Shown: piece by piece, positions 21,386-30,760 of the stretch | Position numbering within the stretch: position 1 is the stretch's first letter | How the letters are laid out: the number at the start of each line of letters is the position of its first letter | Source: Cupriavidus sp. BIS7 | Lineage (GTDB): Bacteria; Pseudomonadota; Gammaproteobacteria; Burkholderiales; Burkholderiaceae | Length of the DNA stretch: 64,000 bases | Direction: 5' to 3' | NCBI RefSeq assembly: GCF_000292345.1 | Contig: NZ_ALOU01000041.1 | Location: 20,573 to 84,572 of the forward strand | Program-made: the position numbers and the translations under genes | The notes under the pieces: model-generated | Database searches by the model: none | What the model saw: the letters and a program-made list of their open reading frames with translations, nothing else | Told to the model about the DNA's origin: nothing

Positions 21386-22126
21386 ATGACTCAGCGCATT
21401 GCATATGTGACCGGCGGCATGGGCGGTATCGGAACCGCGATTTGCCAGCGACTGGCCCGGGACGGTTTCAAGGTGGTCGCGGGCTGCGGCCCGAATTCGC
21501 CGCGCCGCGAGAAGTGGCTTGAACAGCAACGCGCGCTCGGATTCGAATTCGTGGCGTCCGAAGGCAACGTGGCGGACTGGGATTCGACCAAGGCCGCGTT
21601 CGACAAGGTCAAGGCCGAAGTGGGCGAAGTTGACGTGCTGATCAACAACGCGGGCATCACGCGTGACGTGGTGTTCCGCAAGATGACGCGCGCCGACTGG
21701 GATGCCGTGATCGACACCAACCTGACGTCGCTGTTCAACGTGACCAAGCAGGTCATCGACGGCATGGCTGACCGCGGCTGGGGCCGCATCGTCAATATCT
21801 CGTCGGTGAACGGCCAGAAGGGGCAATTCGGGCAGACCAACTACTCGACCGCCAAGGCCGGCCTGCATGGCTTCACGATGGCGCTGGCACAGGAAGTGGC
21901 CACCAAGGGCGTGACCGTGAACACGGTGTCGCCGGGCTATATCGCCACGGATATGGTCAAGTCGATTCGCCAGGACGTGCTCGACAAGATCGTGGGCACC
22001 ATTCCGGTCAAGCGCCTGGGCGCGCCCGAGGAAATCGCCTCGATCTGTGCCTGGCTGGCGTCGGAAGAGTCGGGCTTCTCCACTGGGGCGGACTTCTCGC
22101 TGAACGGCGGCCTTCACATGGGCTGA
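21386..22126 (+). CDS. phaB: NADPH-dependent acetoacetyl-CoA reductase PhaB
   Basis: Short-chain dehydrogenase that reduces acetoacetyl-CoA to (R)-3-hydroxybutyryl-CoA for PhaC. It has 246 residues. It shows the cofactor loop TGGMGGIGT, the NNAG motif and the catalytic set Ser140, Tyr153 and Lys157 in NISSVNGQ and [14 protein letters not shown] lies six bases before ATG 21386, which settles the start over an upstream in-frame ATG with no such site. It is the third gene of phaCAB; the gap after phaA is 114 bases. Confidence 0.97.
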   Translation: MTQRIAYVTGGMGGIGTAICQRLARDGFKVVAGCGPNSPRREKWLEQQRALGFEFVASEGNVADWDSTKAAFDKVKAEVGEVDVLINNAGITRDVVFRKMTRADWDAVIDTNLTSLFNVTKQVIDGMADRGWGRIVNISSVNGQKGQFGQTNYSTAKAGLHGFTMALAQEVATKGVTVNTVSPGYIATDMVKSIRQDVLDKIVGTIPVKRLGAPEEIASICAWLASEESGFSTGADFSLNGGLHMG

Positions 22127-22217
22127 CCGAAGCTCGCGCGCCGGATGTGCCGTTGGTGCGGCGCATCCAGCGCGGTGCACAAGTCTGTCCACGAAGCTGT
22201 CATCGGCTGGTGCCTCT

Positions 22218-22268
22218 GGCGGGCGGCGCGTGCGCATCGGTGCGCGCGTACCGCCCGCCTTGCTATTT
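22218..22268 (+). terminator. Possible terminator of the phaCAB operon
   Basis: GGCGGGCGG (22218-22226) pairs with CCGCCCGCC (22251-22259), and the sequence between them also pairs in part. Only a weak T-rich stretch (TTGCTATTTT) follows, so termination may be partial or Rho-dependent. Confidence 0.45.
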
Positions 22269-22409
22269 TCGTGCGGTTTTGCTGCGGGTTTTCCTTAAAC
22301 CTTGCCGTCTTTCCATAGTGCTTTGTTGAGCATAGAATCAGGGCAACGGCGCAACCGGCACCAAAGTAGAGCGCTTCGGCTGGGTCTGGTCCGGTTGCAT
22401 CTTGCGCAG

Positions 22410-22427
22410 TGCACCGCATGCGGTGCA
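22410..22427. promoter_or_regulatory. 18-base palindrome before phaR, candidate PhaR operator
   Basis: TGCACCGCATGCGGTGCA is a perfect palindrome about 75 bases before the phaR start. PhaR is known in C. necator to repress its own gene and phaP and to prefer TGC/GCA-rich sites, so autoregulation here is a reasonable inference. Confidence 0.45.
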
Positions 22428-22499
22428 GCAGCAACTAGCGATGGCGCAGCAGCGGATGCCGGAAGACGGCGTCAGCGACGACAAAAGGATAGGGCACCG

Positions 22500-23051
22500 A
22501 TGGCCACGAGCAAAAAAGGCGCAGAGCGACTGATCAAGAAATACCCCAATCGCCGGCTCTACGATACGCAGACCAGTACCTACATCACGCTTGCGGACGT
22601 GAAGCAGCTGGTCATGGACAACGAGGAATTCAAGGTTGTCGACGCGAAGTCAGGCGAGGAACTCACGCGCAGCATCCTCCTGCAGATCATCCTTGAAGAG
22701 GAAACCGGTGGCGTGCCGATGTTCTCGAGCGCAATGCTCTCGCAGATCATCCGTTTCTATGGCCACGCGATGCAGGGCATGATGGGCACCTACCTGGAAA
22801 AGAACATCCAGGCGTTCATCGACATCCAGAACAAGCTGGCCGAAAATTCCAAGGGCCTGTACGCGGGCGAGGCGTTCAGCCCGGACATGTGGTCCCAGTT
22901 CATGAACCTGCAGGGGCCGATGATGCAGGGCATGATGAGCAACTACATCGAACAGAGCAAGAACCTGTTCGTGCAGATGCAGGAACAGATGCAGAACCAG
23001 GCCAAGAGCATGTTCGGCACGTTCCCGTTCAACCAGCCGGACAAGAAGTAA
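22500..23051 (+). CDS. phaR: Polyhydroxyalkanoate synthesis repressor PhaR
   Basis: Regulator that binds PHB and DNA; it represses the phasin gene phaP and itself until PHB granules titrate it away. It has 183 residues. The N-terminal PHB/PHA accumulation DNA-binding domain contains IKKYPNRRLYDTQTSTYITL, followed by the second conserved domain (GGVPMFSSAMLSQIIRFYG). The C-terminus is Met/Gln-rich (QMQEQMQNQ). ATG 22500 begins the conserved domain; the frame upstream reads as noncoding. An AGGA lies about 12 bases before it. Confidence 0.96.
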   Translation: MATSKKGAERLIKKYPNRRLYDTQTSTYITLADVKQLVMDNEEFKVVDAKSGEELTRSILLQIILEEETGGVPMFSSAMLSQIIRFYGHAMQGMMGTYLEKNIQAFIDIQNKLAENSKGLYAGEAFSPDMWSQFMNLQGPMMQGMMSNYIEQSKNLFVQMQEQMQNQAKSMFGTFPFNQPDKK

Positions 23052-23248
23052 GCGTCAGGCAGGTTTGCGCTTGCCGCGCGGCGCCAGGAAAGTGGCGTCA
23101 CAACCACGGACTGTTGTGAAAGCGTGGCAGATTTCCACATTCGTGCGGCATTGTCGTTGATGCAGTGAATCGGGCGAGAGGGCATGGTCCAATTGATCAT
23201 GCCCTGGCTGTTCAGGGTTTCTGACTGGCCATTACCTCTCATCGCCCG

Positions 23249-23632
23249 ATGGAAAACTTCAGACTCCAACCCCAACCGTTTGCATTCGACGTCTACACGC
23301 AGCTTGGCCAGGTGCAACGTGACATTGGTTCGCTTACCGCGAACCAGCAGGCCATGGCGGAGCAGCTTCGACAGCACGAAGTGCAAATGCGGGATTCCGA
23401 GTCGCGGATCATCCACGCGCTGAACCAGTTCGAGGTTCGCGTTACGGCCAGGATTGACAAGGTAGAGTCCGATCTTTCCGAGCGCATCCAGTCAACCGAG
23501 AGCAATCTCTCTACGCTGAGGGACCGCGTCAGCCGGGCATTCTGGGCAACTGCCGGCGGCGGGGTCGTGCTGGGCATGGCCCTGGGCTGGAAGCCGATTC
23601 TTGGCAGGGTCGCCAGTTTTCTGGGGGCGTGA
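23249..23632 (+). CDS. Hypothetical coiled-coil protein with C-terminal membrane segment
   Basis: A 127-residue protein of no family I recognise. Residues from about 20 to 95 are charged and heptad-like, with many Gln, Glu, Arg and Ser residues and almost no proline, indicating a coiled coil. The C-terminus (FWATAGGGVVLGMALGWKPIL) is hydrophobic and probably a membrane anchor, so the coiled coil would face one side of the inner membrane. It stands alone between phaR and rimO, with about 200 noncoding bases on either side. Confidence 0.65.
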   Translation: MENFRLQPQPFAFDVYTQLGQVQRDIGSLTANQQAMAEQLRQHEVQMRDSESRIIHALNQFEVRVTARIDKVESDLSERIQSTESNLSTLRDRVSRAFWATAGGGVVLGMALGWKPILGRVASFLGA

Positions 23633-23815
23633 TGCGGCTTCGGCACAGAATGAGGCCCGCAAACGGATACGCGCGAATATCGCTTGCTCAGGGTAAAATC
23701 GCGGTCTTTCATGGCAATGACGGCGCCCGGCAGGCTCGCCGGATGCCCTTAGCCCAGCGCGGCGCGCCACCGGGGACGGTCGGACGCGTCCAGATCCCCA
23801 TACTTGCGGTGCCCC

Positions 23816-25186
23816 ATGTCGTCTGAAACCAATCTGTCCAATCCGCCGAAAGTCGGCTTTGTGTCACTCGGCTGTCCGAAGGCCCTGGTCGACTCCGAGC
23901 AGATCATTACCCAGCTCCGCGCCGAGGGGTATTCGATCAGCGGCACGTATGACGGCGCCGACCTCGTGGTCGTCAATACTTGCGGCTTTATAGACGAGGC
24001 CGTGCAGGAAAGCCTGGACGCCATCGGCGAGGCGCTGACCGAAAACGGCAAGGTAATCGTGACCGGATGCCTGGGCGCCAAGAAGGATGCGGCGGGGCAC
24101 GACATCGTGACTTCGGTTCACCCGAAGGTGCTGGCCGTGACCGGGCCGCACGCGCTCGGTGAAGTGATGCAGGCTGTGCACACACACCTGCCCAAGCCGC
24201 ATGACCCGTTTACCGATCTGGTTCCTGCCGCCGGCATCAAGCTGACGCCGAAGCACTATGCCTACCTGAAGATTTCGGAAGGGTGCAACCACCGCTGCTC
24301 GTTCTGCATCATCCCGTCGATGCGTGGGGACCTCGTCTCGCGCCCGGTGGCGGAGGTCATGCTCGAGGCCGAGAACCTGTTCAAGTCCGGCGTCAAGGAA
24401 CTGCTCGTGATCTCGCAGGACACCAGCGCCTATGGTGTGGACGTCAAGTACCGCACAGGCTTCTGGAACGGGCGCCCGCTCAAGACGCGCATGACCGAGC
24501 TGGTGGCAGCGCTGGGCGAACTGGCCAGCCAGTACGGCGCATGGGTGCGCCTGCACTATGTCTACCCGTATCCGCACGTGGACGAGATCATCCCGTTGAT
24601 GAACCAGGGCAACGTGCTGCCGTATCTGGATGTGCCGCTGCAACACGCGCACCCGGATGTGCTCAAGCGCATGAAGCGTCCTGCCAATGCCGAGAAGACG
24701 CTCGACCGCATTCGCGCGTGGCGCGAAGTCTGCCCCGAGCTGACAATCCGCAGCACCTTCATTGCCGGTTTCCCGGGTGAGACTGAAGAGGAGTTCCAGA
24801 CGCTGCTGGACTTCATCGCCGAAGCCGAGCTTGACCGCGTCGGCTGCTTCGCCTATTCCCCGGTGGAAGGGGCTACGGCCAACGACTTGCCTGGCGCGCT
24901 GCCCGACGAAGTACGCGAAGAGCGCCGTGCCCGTTTCATGGAAGTGGCAGAGGAAGTGTCCGCGCGACGCCTGCAACGCAAGGTGGGCCAGACGCTGCGC
25001 GTGCTTGTGGACGAAATCAATCAGGATGGCGGCATTGGCCGGTCGTCGGCCGATGCACCGGAAATTGACGGGCTGGTCTATATCGATCCCGCCGCAAAGC
25101 CGTCGCAGCGTTACAAGACCGGCGATTTCGTCAATGTGAAGATTACTGGCGCCGATGGCCATGATCTCTGGGGTGAAGTGGCGTAA
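23816..25186 (+). CDS. rimO: Ribosomal protein uS12 methylthiotransferase RimO
   Basis: Radical SAM enzyme that adds a methylthio group to Asp89 of ribosomal protein S12. It has 456 residues. Order of domains: UPF0004 domain with [12 protein letters not shown] (Cys20) and NTCGFID, the radical SAM core with CNHRCSFC (Cys157, 161 and 164), and a C-terminal TRAM domain. The SLGCPKNLVDSE-type start separates RimO from MiaB. ATG 23816 is used rather than TTG 23804, which would add only four residues. Confidence 0.97.
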   Translation: MSSETNLSNPPKVGFVSLGCPKALVDSEQIITQLRAEGYSISGTYDGADLVVVNTCGFIDEAVQESLDAIGEALTENGKVIVTGCLGAKKDAAGHDIVTSVHPKVLAVTGPHALGEVMQAVHTHLPKPHDPFTDLVPAAGIKLTPKHYAYLKISEGCNHRCSFCIIPSMRGDLVSRPVAEVMLEAENLFKSGVKELLVISQDTSAYGVDVKYRTGFWNGRPLKTRMTELVAALGELASQYGAWVRLHYVYPYPHVDEIIPLMNQGNVLPYLDVPLQHAHPDVLKRMKRPANAEKTLDRIRAWREVCPELTIRSTFIAGFPGETEEEFQTLLDFIAEAELDRVGCFAYSPVEGATANDLPGALPDEVREERRARFMEVAEEVSARRLQRKVGQTLRVLVDEINQDGGIGRSSADAPEIDGLVYIDPAAKPSQRYKTGDFVNVKITGADGHDLWGEVA

Positions 25187-25210
25187 GCCGTACTTGTTCG
25201 GGCAATTAGG

Positions 25211-25262
25211 TAAAAATACGTAAAAGTACGGTCGTTCGTTTCCCCGGGGTCGGGTCTATACT
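25211..25262 (+). promoter_or_regulatory. Candidate bktB promoter with tandem repeat
   Basis: A -10-like TATACT lies at 25257-25262 and a weak -35-like TTCGTT at 25235-25240 (16-base spacer). Just upstream is a tandem repeat of two 10-base units, TAAAAATACG and TAAAAGTACG (25211-25230). The predicted leader to ATG 25296 is under 30 bases. Confidence 0.5.
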
Positions 25263-25295
25263 GTGCACCGCAACATGAACGCATGGAGACAAGAC

Positions 25296-26480
25296 ATGAC
25301 GCGTGAAGTAGTAGTTGTCAGCGGTGTGCGCACCGCCATCGGTACCTTCGGCGGTAGCCTGAAGGATCTGGCCCCGACGGAACTGGGTGCGCTGGTAGTG
25401 CGCGAGGCGCTCGCGCGCGCTGGCGTATCGGGCGACGACGTGGGTCACGTGGTGTTCGGCAACGTGATTCAGACCGAACCCAAGGATATGTACATGGGCC
25501 GCGTGGCGGCCGTGAACGGCGGCGTATCGATCAACGCCCCGGCGCTGACCGTCAACCGTCTGTGCGGCTCGGGCCTGCAGGCGGTCATCAGCGCGTCGCA
25601 GTCGATTCTGCTCGGCGATACCAATGTGGCAATTGGCGGCGGCGCGGAAAGCATGAGCCGCGCGCCGTACCTGGCGCCGATGGCGCGCTGGGGCGCGCGC
25701 ATGGGCGATGCCAAGCTGATCGACATGATGCTCGGTGCGCTGCACGACCCGTTCCACACGATCCACATGGGCGTGACGGCGGAGAACGTCGCCAAGGAAT
25801 ACGACATCTCGCGCCAGCAGCAGGACGAAGCCGCGCTGGAATCGCATCGCCGCGCTTCCGCCGCCATCAAGGCCGGCTACTTCAAGGACCAGATCGTTCC
25901 GGTCACGCTGAAGTCGCGCAAGGGTGACGTCGTGTTCGATACCGATGAGCACGTGCGCCACGACGCCACGATGGACGACATGACCAAGCTCAAGCCGGTA
26001 TTCATCAAGGAGAACGGCACGGTCACCGCTGGCAACGCCTCGGGCCTCAACGACGCCGCTGCGGCCCTGGTGCTGATGGAGCGTGCCGAAGCCGAGCGCC
26101 GTGGCCTGAAGCCGCTGGCACGCCTGGTGTCGTACGGTCACGCAGGTGTCGATCCCAAGACGATGGGTATTGGTCCGGTCCCCGCAACGAAGATTGCGCT
26201 GGAACGTGCCGGCCTGTCGGTCAAGGATCTCGACGTGATCGAGGCCAACGAGGCGTTTGCCGCGCAAGCCTGTGCGGTGACCAAGGCGCTGGGCCTGGAT
26301 CCGGCAAAGGTCAACGCGAACGGTTCGGGCATTTCGCTGGGCCACCCGATCGGCGCCACCGGCGCGCTCATCACCGTCAAGGCCGTGCACGAACTGCAAC
26401 GCGTGCAGGGCCGTTACGCACTGGTGACGATGTGCATCGGCGGTGGCCAGGGCATTGCGGCGATCTTCGAGCGTGTTTAA
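25296..26480 (+). CDS. bktB: Beta-ketothiolase BktB
   Basis: Broad-substrate thiolase. In C. necator BktB makes C4 and C5 beta-ketoacyl-CoA, the latter for 3-hydroxyvalerate units in PHBV. The length of 394 residues equals that of C. necator BktB, and the start MTREVVVVSGVRTAIG is the same. Catalytic residues: Cys90 (NRLCGSGLQA), the His of GHPIGATG (about 350) and Cys380 (CIGGGQG). ATG 25296 is preferred to two in-frame ATGs upstream for this reason. It has its own candidate promoter. Confidence 0.95.
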   Translation: MTREVVVVSGVRTAIGTFGGSLKDLAPTELGALVVREALARAGVSGDDVGHVVFGNVIQTEPKDMYMGRVAAVNGGVSINAPALTVNRLCGSGLQAVISASQSILLGDTNVAIGGGAESMSRAPYLAPMARWGARMGDAKLIDMMLGALHDPFHTIHMGVTAENVAKEYDISRQQQDEAALESHRRASAAIKAGYFKDQIVPVTLKSRKGDVVFDTDEHVRHDATMDDMTKLKPVFIKENGTVTAGNASGLNDAAAALVLMERAEAERRGLKPLARLVSYGHAGVDPKTMGIGPVPATKIALERAGLSVKDLDVIEANEAFAAQACAVTKALGLDPAKVNANGSGISLGHPIGATGALITVKAVHELQRVQGRYALVTMCIGGGQGIAAIFERV

Positions 26481-26516
26481 AGTCTCGGGCGTTAATCCCG
26501 CCTGAGGTAATCCGCC

Positions 26517-27149
26517 TTGTTCCGTCCTGTCCTGCTGTGCCTGATGATCACCGCGACGCTGTCGCTTCCGTTCGCCGCTCGCGCGGCTGACGGAACGGCA
26601 GACGGTACAGCGCTGACGACAGGCCCGGCGGCGGACGGGCAAGACGGCGCCTTGGGCATCAACGAGGCGATTCGCGCCGGTGAGGCCAGGCGCGGCGCCT
26701 CGTTGTCCACCGGACCTGTTGGCCCATTGGCGCCACGTCCTGAATACGCGAAGTATCCGGTCTACACCGGAACGATTGGCGACAAGCCCGTGCGGCTTCG
26801 CGTGGCTCCCAAGACCGATACGCGCGACAGCCTGCAAGGCGAGTACACGATCGGCGATGCCAAGGGCGTACGGCTGCTATCCGGCGAGTGGGAGAATGGC
26901 AGCTTCCTGATGGAAGAATCCGATGACGGCACGCGTGTGTCCGGCAATTGGGAAGGGCAGATCGATCAGCAAGGCGCGGTGCAGGGCACCTGGACTGACG
27001 CAGTCCACCCGGACATCGTCCTGCCGTTCCATATTCGGCCGCTCGGAGGCAACCTGGTGATTCCACCGTTCGATATGCGCCCGGCCAGCGGCGTAACCTC
27101 CGCCCCGCCTCCGCCCAGATCGTCGATTACGACCGACAAGCCTCGATAG
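26517..27149 (+). CDS. Hypothetical exported protein
   Basis: A 210-residue protein with a signal peptide (LLCLMITATLSLPFAARAA, cleavage near residue 24), so probably periplasmic or secreted. The mature part has a beta-rich, Gly-rich core with a repeated idea of small turn motifs (LSGEWENGSF, VSGNWEGQIDQQG, VQGTWTD) resembling a lipocalin-like or MORN-like sheet. The C-terminus is Pro/Ser-rich. TTG 26517 is used as the start, since GAGG lies about nine bases upstream and the signal peptide begins there. It follows bktB by 36 bases and may be co-transcribed. No named family. Confidence 0.7.
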   Translation: MFRPVLLCLMITATLSLPFAARAADGTADGTALTTGPAADGQDGALGINEAIRAGEARRGASLSTGPVGPLAPRPEYAKYPVYTGTIGDKPVRLRVAPKTDTRDSLQGEYTIGDAKGVRLLSGEWENGSFLMEESDDGTRVSGNWEGQIDQQGAVQGTWTDAVHPDIVLPFHIRPLGGNLVIPPFDMRPASGVTSAPPPPRSSITTDKPR

Positions 27150-27234
27150 GCTCAAACCGCCACGCGTAGCGTGGCTGTGCTGGCATTTGCTGGTAAGCTC
27201 GAACGCCTGATTCGACTTTTCCAGGGAAATCGCC

Positions 27235-28437
27235 GTGTCCGCATCCGACTCCTCCCGTTATATCAAGACCATTGCGGTCCAGCCCGACCTGGACATTGCG
27301 CCGGGCTTCGATTCATTCTCCACGCCGACGTACCGCGGCTCCACAGTCGTCTTCCAGAATCTTGCCGAACTGCGCGCTTATGGCGACCGCAGCAAGACCT
27401 ACTGGCGCTATGGCCTGCACGCCACACCCACCAGCGAAGCGCTTTGCCAGCAACTGGCCCAGATCGAAGGCGGACGTCACACGCTGCTGCTGCCGTCGGG
27501 CCTCGGCGCCATTTCGCTGGTCTACTTCGCGCTGCTGCGCACCGGGGACGACGTGCTCGTGCCCGAAAACGTCTACGGCCCCAATCGAGACCATGGGGAT
27601 TGGATGGCGCGCGAGTTCGGCGTGACCGTGCGCCCGTACCATCCGTCCGTTGGCGCTGGCATTGCATCGATGATCCAGCCGAACACGCGTTTGATCTGGA
27701 TGGAGTCGCCGGGCTCGGTCACGATGGAGGTGCCCGATACCGAGGCCATCGTCGCCGCTGCAAAAGCACGTGGCGTACTCACGGCCATCGACAACACGTG
27801 GTCGGCCGGCGTCTACTTCCGGCCGTTCGAGAAGGGTATCGACATCTCCGTGCAGGCGCTGACCAAGTACCAGTCCGGCGGTAGCGATGTGCTGATGGGT
27901 GCGGTGATCACGCGGGAGGACAAGCTCCATGACCGTCTCAAGCGCACGCGCATGCTGATGGGCTGGGGCGTCTCCGCCGACGATTGCTACCTGGTGCTGC
28001 GGGGTCTGTCGAGCATGCCCGTGCGGCTGGCCGCGCACGACCGCGCCGCGCGGGAGGTTGCCGAATGGCTGACCAAGCGGCCGGAGGTCTCGCGCGTGTT
28101 GCATCCCGCGTTGCCCGATTGTCCGGGGCACGCCGAATGGCGGCGCGACTTCACCGGCGCAAGCGGCCTGTTCTCGATCATCCTGCACAGCCGCTACACA
28201 CGCGAGCAGGTCGATGCGTTCGTCGAGGCACTGAAGCTGTTTGCGATTGGCTGGTCATGGGGCGGCGCAAATAGCCTGGCTGTGCCGTACCACGTCGACA
28301 CGATGCGCCCGGCCGGCACCTGGCCGCCCGCCGGCTGGGAAAATGCCGGCGAGCTGGTGCGTCTGTATATCGGCCTGGAGGATACGCGCGACCTGATCGG
28401 CGATCTGAAGCAGGCGATGGAAGACAAGCTTCGCTAG
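27235..28437 (+). CDS. metC: Cystathionine beta-lyase
   Basis: PLP-dependent enzyme that cleaves cystathionine to homocysteine, pyruvate and ammonia in methionine synthesis. It has 400 residues and the Cys/Met metabolism PLP-enzyme fold. The PLP Lys is Lys211 in LTKYQSGGSDVLMG, and upstream ENVYGPNRDHGD and MESPGSVTMEVPD match the MetC branch rather than MetB. GTG 27235 is the start, with CAGGGA before it. The stop overlaps the stop of the convergent PepSY gene in a shared CTAG. Confidence 0.92.
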   Translation: MSASDSSRYIKTIAVQPDLDIAPGFDSFSTPTYRGSTVVFQNLAELRAYGDRSKTYWRYGLHATPTSEALCQQLAQIEGGRHTLLLPSGLGAISLVYFALLRTGDDVLVPENVYGPNRDHGDWMAREFGVTVRPYHPSVGAGIASMIQPNTRLIWMESPGSVTMEVPDTEAIVAAAKARGVLTAIDNTWSAGVYFRPFEKGIDISVQALTKYQSGGSDVLMGAVITREDKLHDRLKRTRMLMGWGVSADDCYLVLRGLSSMPVRLAAHDRAAREVAEWLTKRPEVSRVLHPALPDCPGHAEWRRDFTGASGLFSIILHSRYTREQVDAFVEALKLFAIGWSWGGANSLAVPYHVDTMRPAGTWPPAGWENAGELVRLYIGLEDTRDLIGDLKQAMEDKLR

Positions 28438-30074
28438 AGCGACGCGGGATTGCGCCTGTCTTCCGTTTGCGGAAGAGGGGGCTGGAGAGTCTGGGCGCTG
28501 CGCAGTGCCCAGACCGATTCCACAGGCCCGCCGCGTGCCCGGCGCTGTGTTGCGCGTGCGAGCGCGGCAAAGCCCGCGGCCAGCGCAATCGCGCCGATGT
28601 CGAACCCCGCCACGGCCCAGCGGCCGTTGAGCGCGGCGACGAACAGGTGGTCGCCGGTCAGGATGCCATTTGCCAACGGCACGCCCAGCGCGGCGAGCGC
28701 GGCGACCCAAAGCAGTTCAATCGCAGCCCGCGCTGGATGGCGTACCAGCGCCCAGGCAATGCAGGCGGCGAACGCCGGCCAGAACACCCGGCTGACAGCC
28801 TGATCGGGCCATAGCAGCGCGGCCGGGAAGCACAGCGCCACGCCGATGCAGGTGCCGATGCACACCCCAACCGTGGCCTGCGCGAGCAGCCGATGCACAC
28901 GCGGCTGCTCGGCCTGGCGCGTCCTGCGGCGCGTTTCGATCCACAGAAGATTGCCCGAATAGAACAGGAACGCGCCAGCCAACCCGGCCAGCAGGTAGAC
29001 CATCCGCATGGCCAGGTCGCCATAGGTGCCGTAGTGAAGCGCGAACATCGCGCTGTAGAGCATATGGTTCGTGTCGCGTGCGCCGGCGGTCTGGTTGGCG
29101 ATCAGCTTGCCGGCATCGGGCGCGTTTGCCGCGGCGTGTATGCCCACCGCTCCGCCATTGCCCAGCGCACGCGTACTGTCGCCGCGCACTTCGGCCACGG
29201 CATTGGCATCGCCGTAGCGTTGAAAGCGGATTGCCTCTGGCGTGAAGCGCTCGCCGCCATGCTCGCGGGCGATGGCCAGCAATGCGGCAGCCGGCATCGT
29301 GGGCGAAGCACGGCCAGCCGCGCTGACCTCGGGCGTGGCGCCGAACACGCGGGGCACCACTTCCATCAGCCTGCCGTCGAACGTCAGCGCGTTGAACACC
29401 ATCACCATGATCAGCGACAGGCAGAAAAACGCCCCGGTGATCGCAAAGATCAGGTGGAACGGCAGGCTGAACAGGCCCAGCACGTTGTGCGTGTCCATCC
29501 AGAACCGCTTGAGGTTGCGGCCCGGGCGCACCGCGAACAGGTCCTTTTTCAGGCGCGGCAGATGCAGCAGCACGCCTGATACCAGCGCAAGGCCGTACAG
29601 CACGGAGATCGCGCCCATGAAGTACATGCCGTTTATCCCCAAACCGAGCGAGTAGTGCAGCGCGTTCAGAAAGGCCGACAACTCGCCGGTTACGTGATCG
29701 AGCGACGTATCGTTCCGGGCCGCGGGATCTCCGTCCAGCCGCGTACCGTTCATCGTCTGCCATGCGCCGGCCTTGTCCTGCCAGTAAGCGTTGAAGTCCG
29801 GTTCCTCGCGGGTCGGCAGGCTTACGTAGACGCTGCCGGCGGCATCCGGATGCGCGGCAACCAGCTTCTGCACGAATGCGTCGATGGCGGGACCATCGAC
29901 CTGCACATCGGTGGCGTGCCTGCCCTCCAGGCGCGCCGGGTTCTGCCAGACGTGCAGTTCATGGTGAAACACGGTGATGGCACCGGCAAAGAACGCGATA
30001 AACAGCGCCCAGCCCGCCATCAGGCCAACCCAGGTATGGAGCGTGTTGAACGCACGCAAGGTGTTGGGTTTCAT
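28434..30074 (-). CDS. PepSY-associated transmembrane protein (PiuB-like)
   Basis: A 546-residue inner-membrane protein of the PepSY_TM family, close in plan to PiuB/FegB proteins that accompany ferric-siderophore uptake. The start NTLRAFNTLHTWVGLMAGW has the family's conserved His and first membrane helix. A periplasmic PepSY-like domain, paired helices around LGLFSLPFHLIFAITGAFF and YSAMFALHYGTYGDLAMR, and four terminal helices follow. Likely role: reductive release or inner-membrane handling of siderophore iron. It is the last gene of a three-gene minus-strand operon preceded by a candidate Fur box, and it converges on metC. Confidence 0.88.
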   Translation of the reverse strand: MKPNTLRAFNTLHTWVGLMAGWALFIAFFAGAITVFHHELHVWQNPARLEGRHATDVQVDGPAIDAFVQKLVAAHPDAAGSVYVSLPTREEPDFNAYWQDKAGAWQTMNGTRLDGDPAARNDTSLDHVTGELSAFLNALHYSLGLGINGMYFMGAISVLYGLALVSGVLLHLPRLKKDLFAVRPGRNLKRFWMDTHNVLGLFSLPFHLIFAITGAFFCLSLIMVMVFNALTFDGRLMEVVPRVFGATPEVSAAGRASPTMPAAALLAIAREHGGERFTPEAIRFQRYGDANAVAEVRGDSTRALGNGGAVGIHAAANAPDAGKLIANQTAGARDTNHMLYSAMFALHYGTYGDLAMRMVYLLAGLAGAFLFYSGNLLWIETRRRTRQAEQPRVHRLLAQATVGVCIGTCIGVALCFPAALLWPDQAVSRVFWPAFAACIAWALVRHPARAAIELLWVAALAALGVPLANGILTGDHLFVAALNGRWAVAGFDIGAIALAAGFAALARATQRRARGGPVESVWALRSAQTLQPPLPQTEDRRNPASL

Positions 30075-30102
30075 CGAGTGTCCTGGCTAATCCTGAATGG
30101 TC

Positions 30103-30393
30103 TTACGCGCCCGTGAGCGTCGATGCCGGCGGTATGGCGTGCATCAGCCGCGCGATCCAGAGCACGCCGAAGCCGGCCAGGTTGGCGGCAAGCAGCCACA
30201 GCCAGGCCGCGCGGCTGCTGGAGAACAGCAGGCTCAGACTGATGATTGCCACCCAGAGCACGAAGCTCAGCATCAGCGCGGCAACGATCCCGCGCTCCCA
30301 GCCTCCGGGCAGCCAGAGCACGCCGAGCGTGCACAGCACGATCGCCAGCGGCAGTCCGAGCAGCGTGCCCGCAAGCCATCTGGTGCCTATCAC
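30103..30393 (-). CDS. DUF3649 small membrane protein
   Basis: A 96-residue protein with three membrane segments (LAGTLLGLPLAIVLCTLGVLW, GIVAALMLSFVLWVAIISLSLLF split by a short turn, and AAWLWLLAANLAGFGVLWIA). Size and arrangement fit DUF3649, which is regularly found between a DUF3325 gene and a PepSY gene in iron-uptake loci. It overlaps the upstream DUF3325 gene by four bases, so the two are coupled. The function within the iron system is unknown. Confidence 0.82.
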   Translation of the reverse strand: MIGTRWLAGTLLGLPLAIVLCTLGVLWLPGGWERGIVAALMLSFVLWVAIISLSLLFSSSRAAWLWLLAANLAGFGVLWIARLMHAIPPASTLTGA

Positions 30394-30725
30394 GGCAGGC
30401 TCCGTTCAGTTTCAGTCACAGCCAGAATTTCAGCGGGGCGTGCCGCATTGCGCCGTTGCTGCATCCAGACACCGATAAATGGCCAGGCCGACAGGCTGCA
30501 GGTCAACGCGACCAGTGCCGCAGCGATGCCAACGGGCCAGCCCTCTGGCACGCTCATCGTCCATGCGCTGCATGCGGCCAGCGCCAGGCCAAGCCAGCCG
30601 AGCAGCCGAGGAGAAATCGGTGCGCAGCCAGTGCCGTGGGCGGTGTTGCAAAGTACCTGGTTCGGTGCTGCCAGATAGAGGCAGGCGGCGCCCGCCAGGG
30701 CAAGGAGAATGGCTAACGCCTGCAT
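30390..30725 (-). CDS. DUF3325 membrane protein
   Basis: A 111-residue protein with about three membrane helices, starting MQALAILLALAGAACLYLA and ending in a short soluble tail. It fits DUF3325, a partner of PepSY/DUF3649 proteins in iron-siderophore loci. It is the first gene of the operon; the candidate Fur box lies about 35-55 bases upstream of its start. Confidence 0.8.
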   Translation of the reverse strand: MQALAILLALAGAACLYLAAPNQVLCNTAHGTGCAPISPRLLGWLGLALAACSAWTMSVPEGWPVGIAAALVALTCSLSAWPFIGVWMQQRRNAARPAEILAVTETERSLP

Positions 30726-30760
30726 GGGTCGAGCGGCAGTTGGTCGATGAGGATTGGAAT

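Larger units (their letters stand above)
22127..22499. other. Intergenic region between phaB and phaR
   Basis: No gene is seen. The left part has a GC-rich hairpin listed as a possible terminator, followed by a less GC-rich stretch with T-rich runs that probably holds the phaR promoter. Near the right end lies a perfect 18-base palindrome, also listed. Confidence 0.65.
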
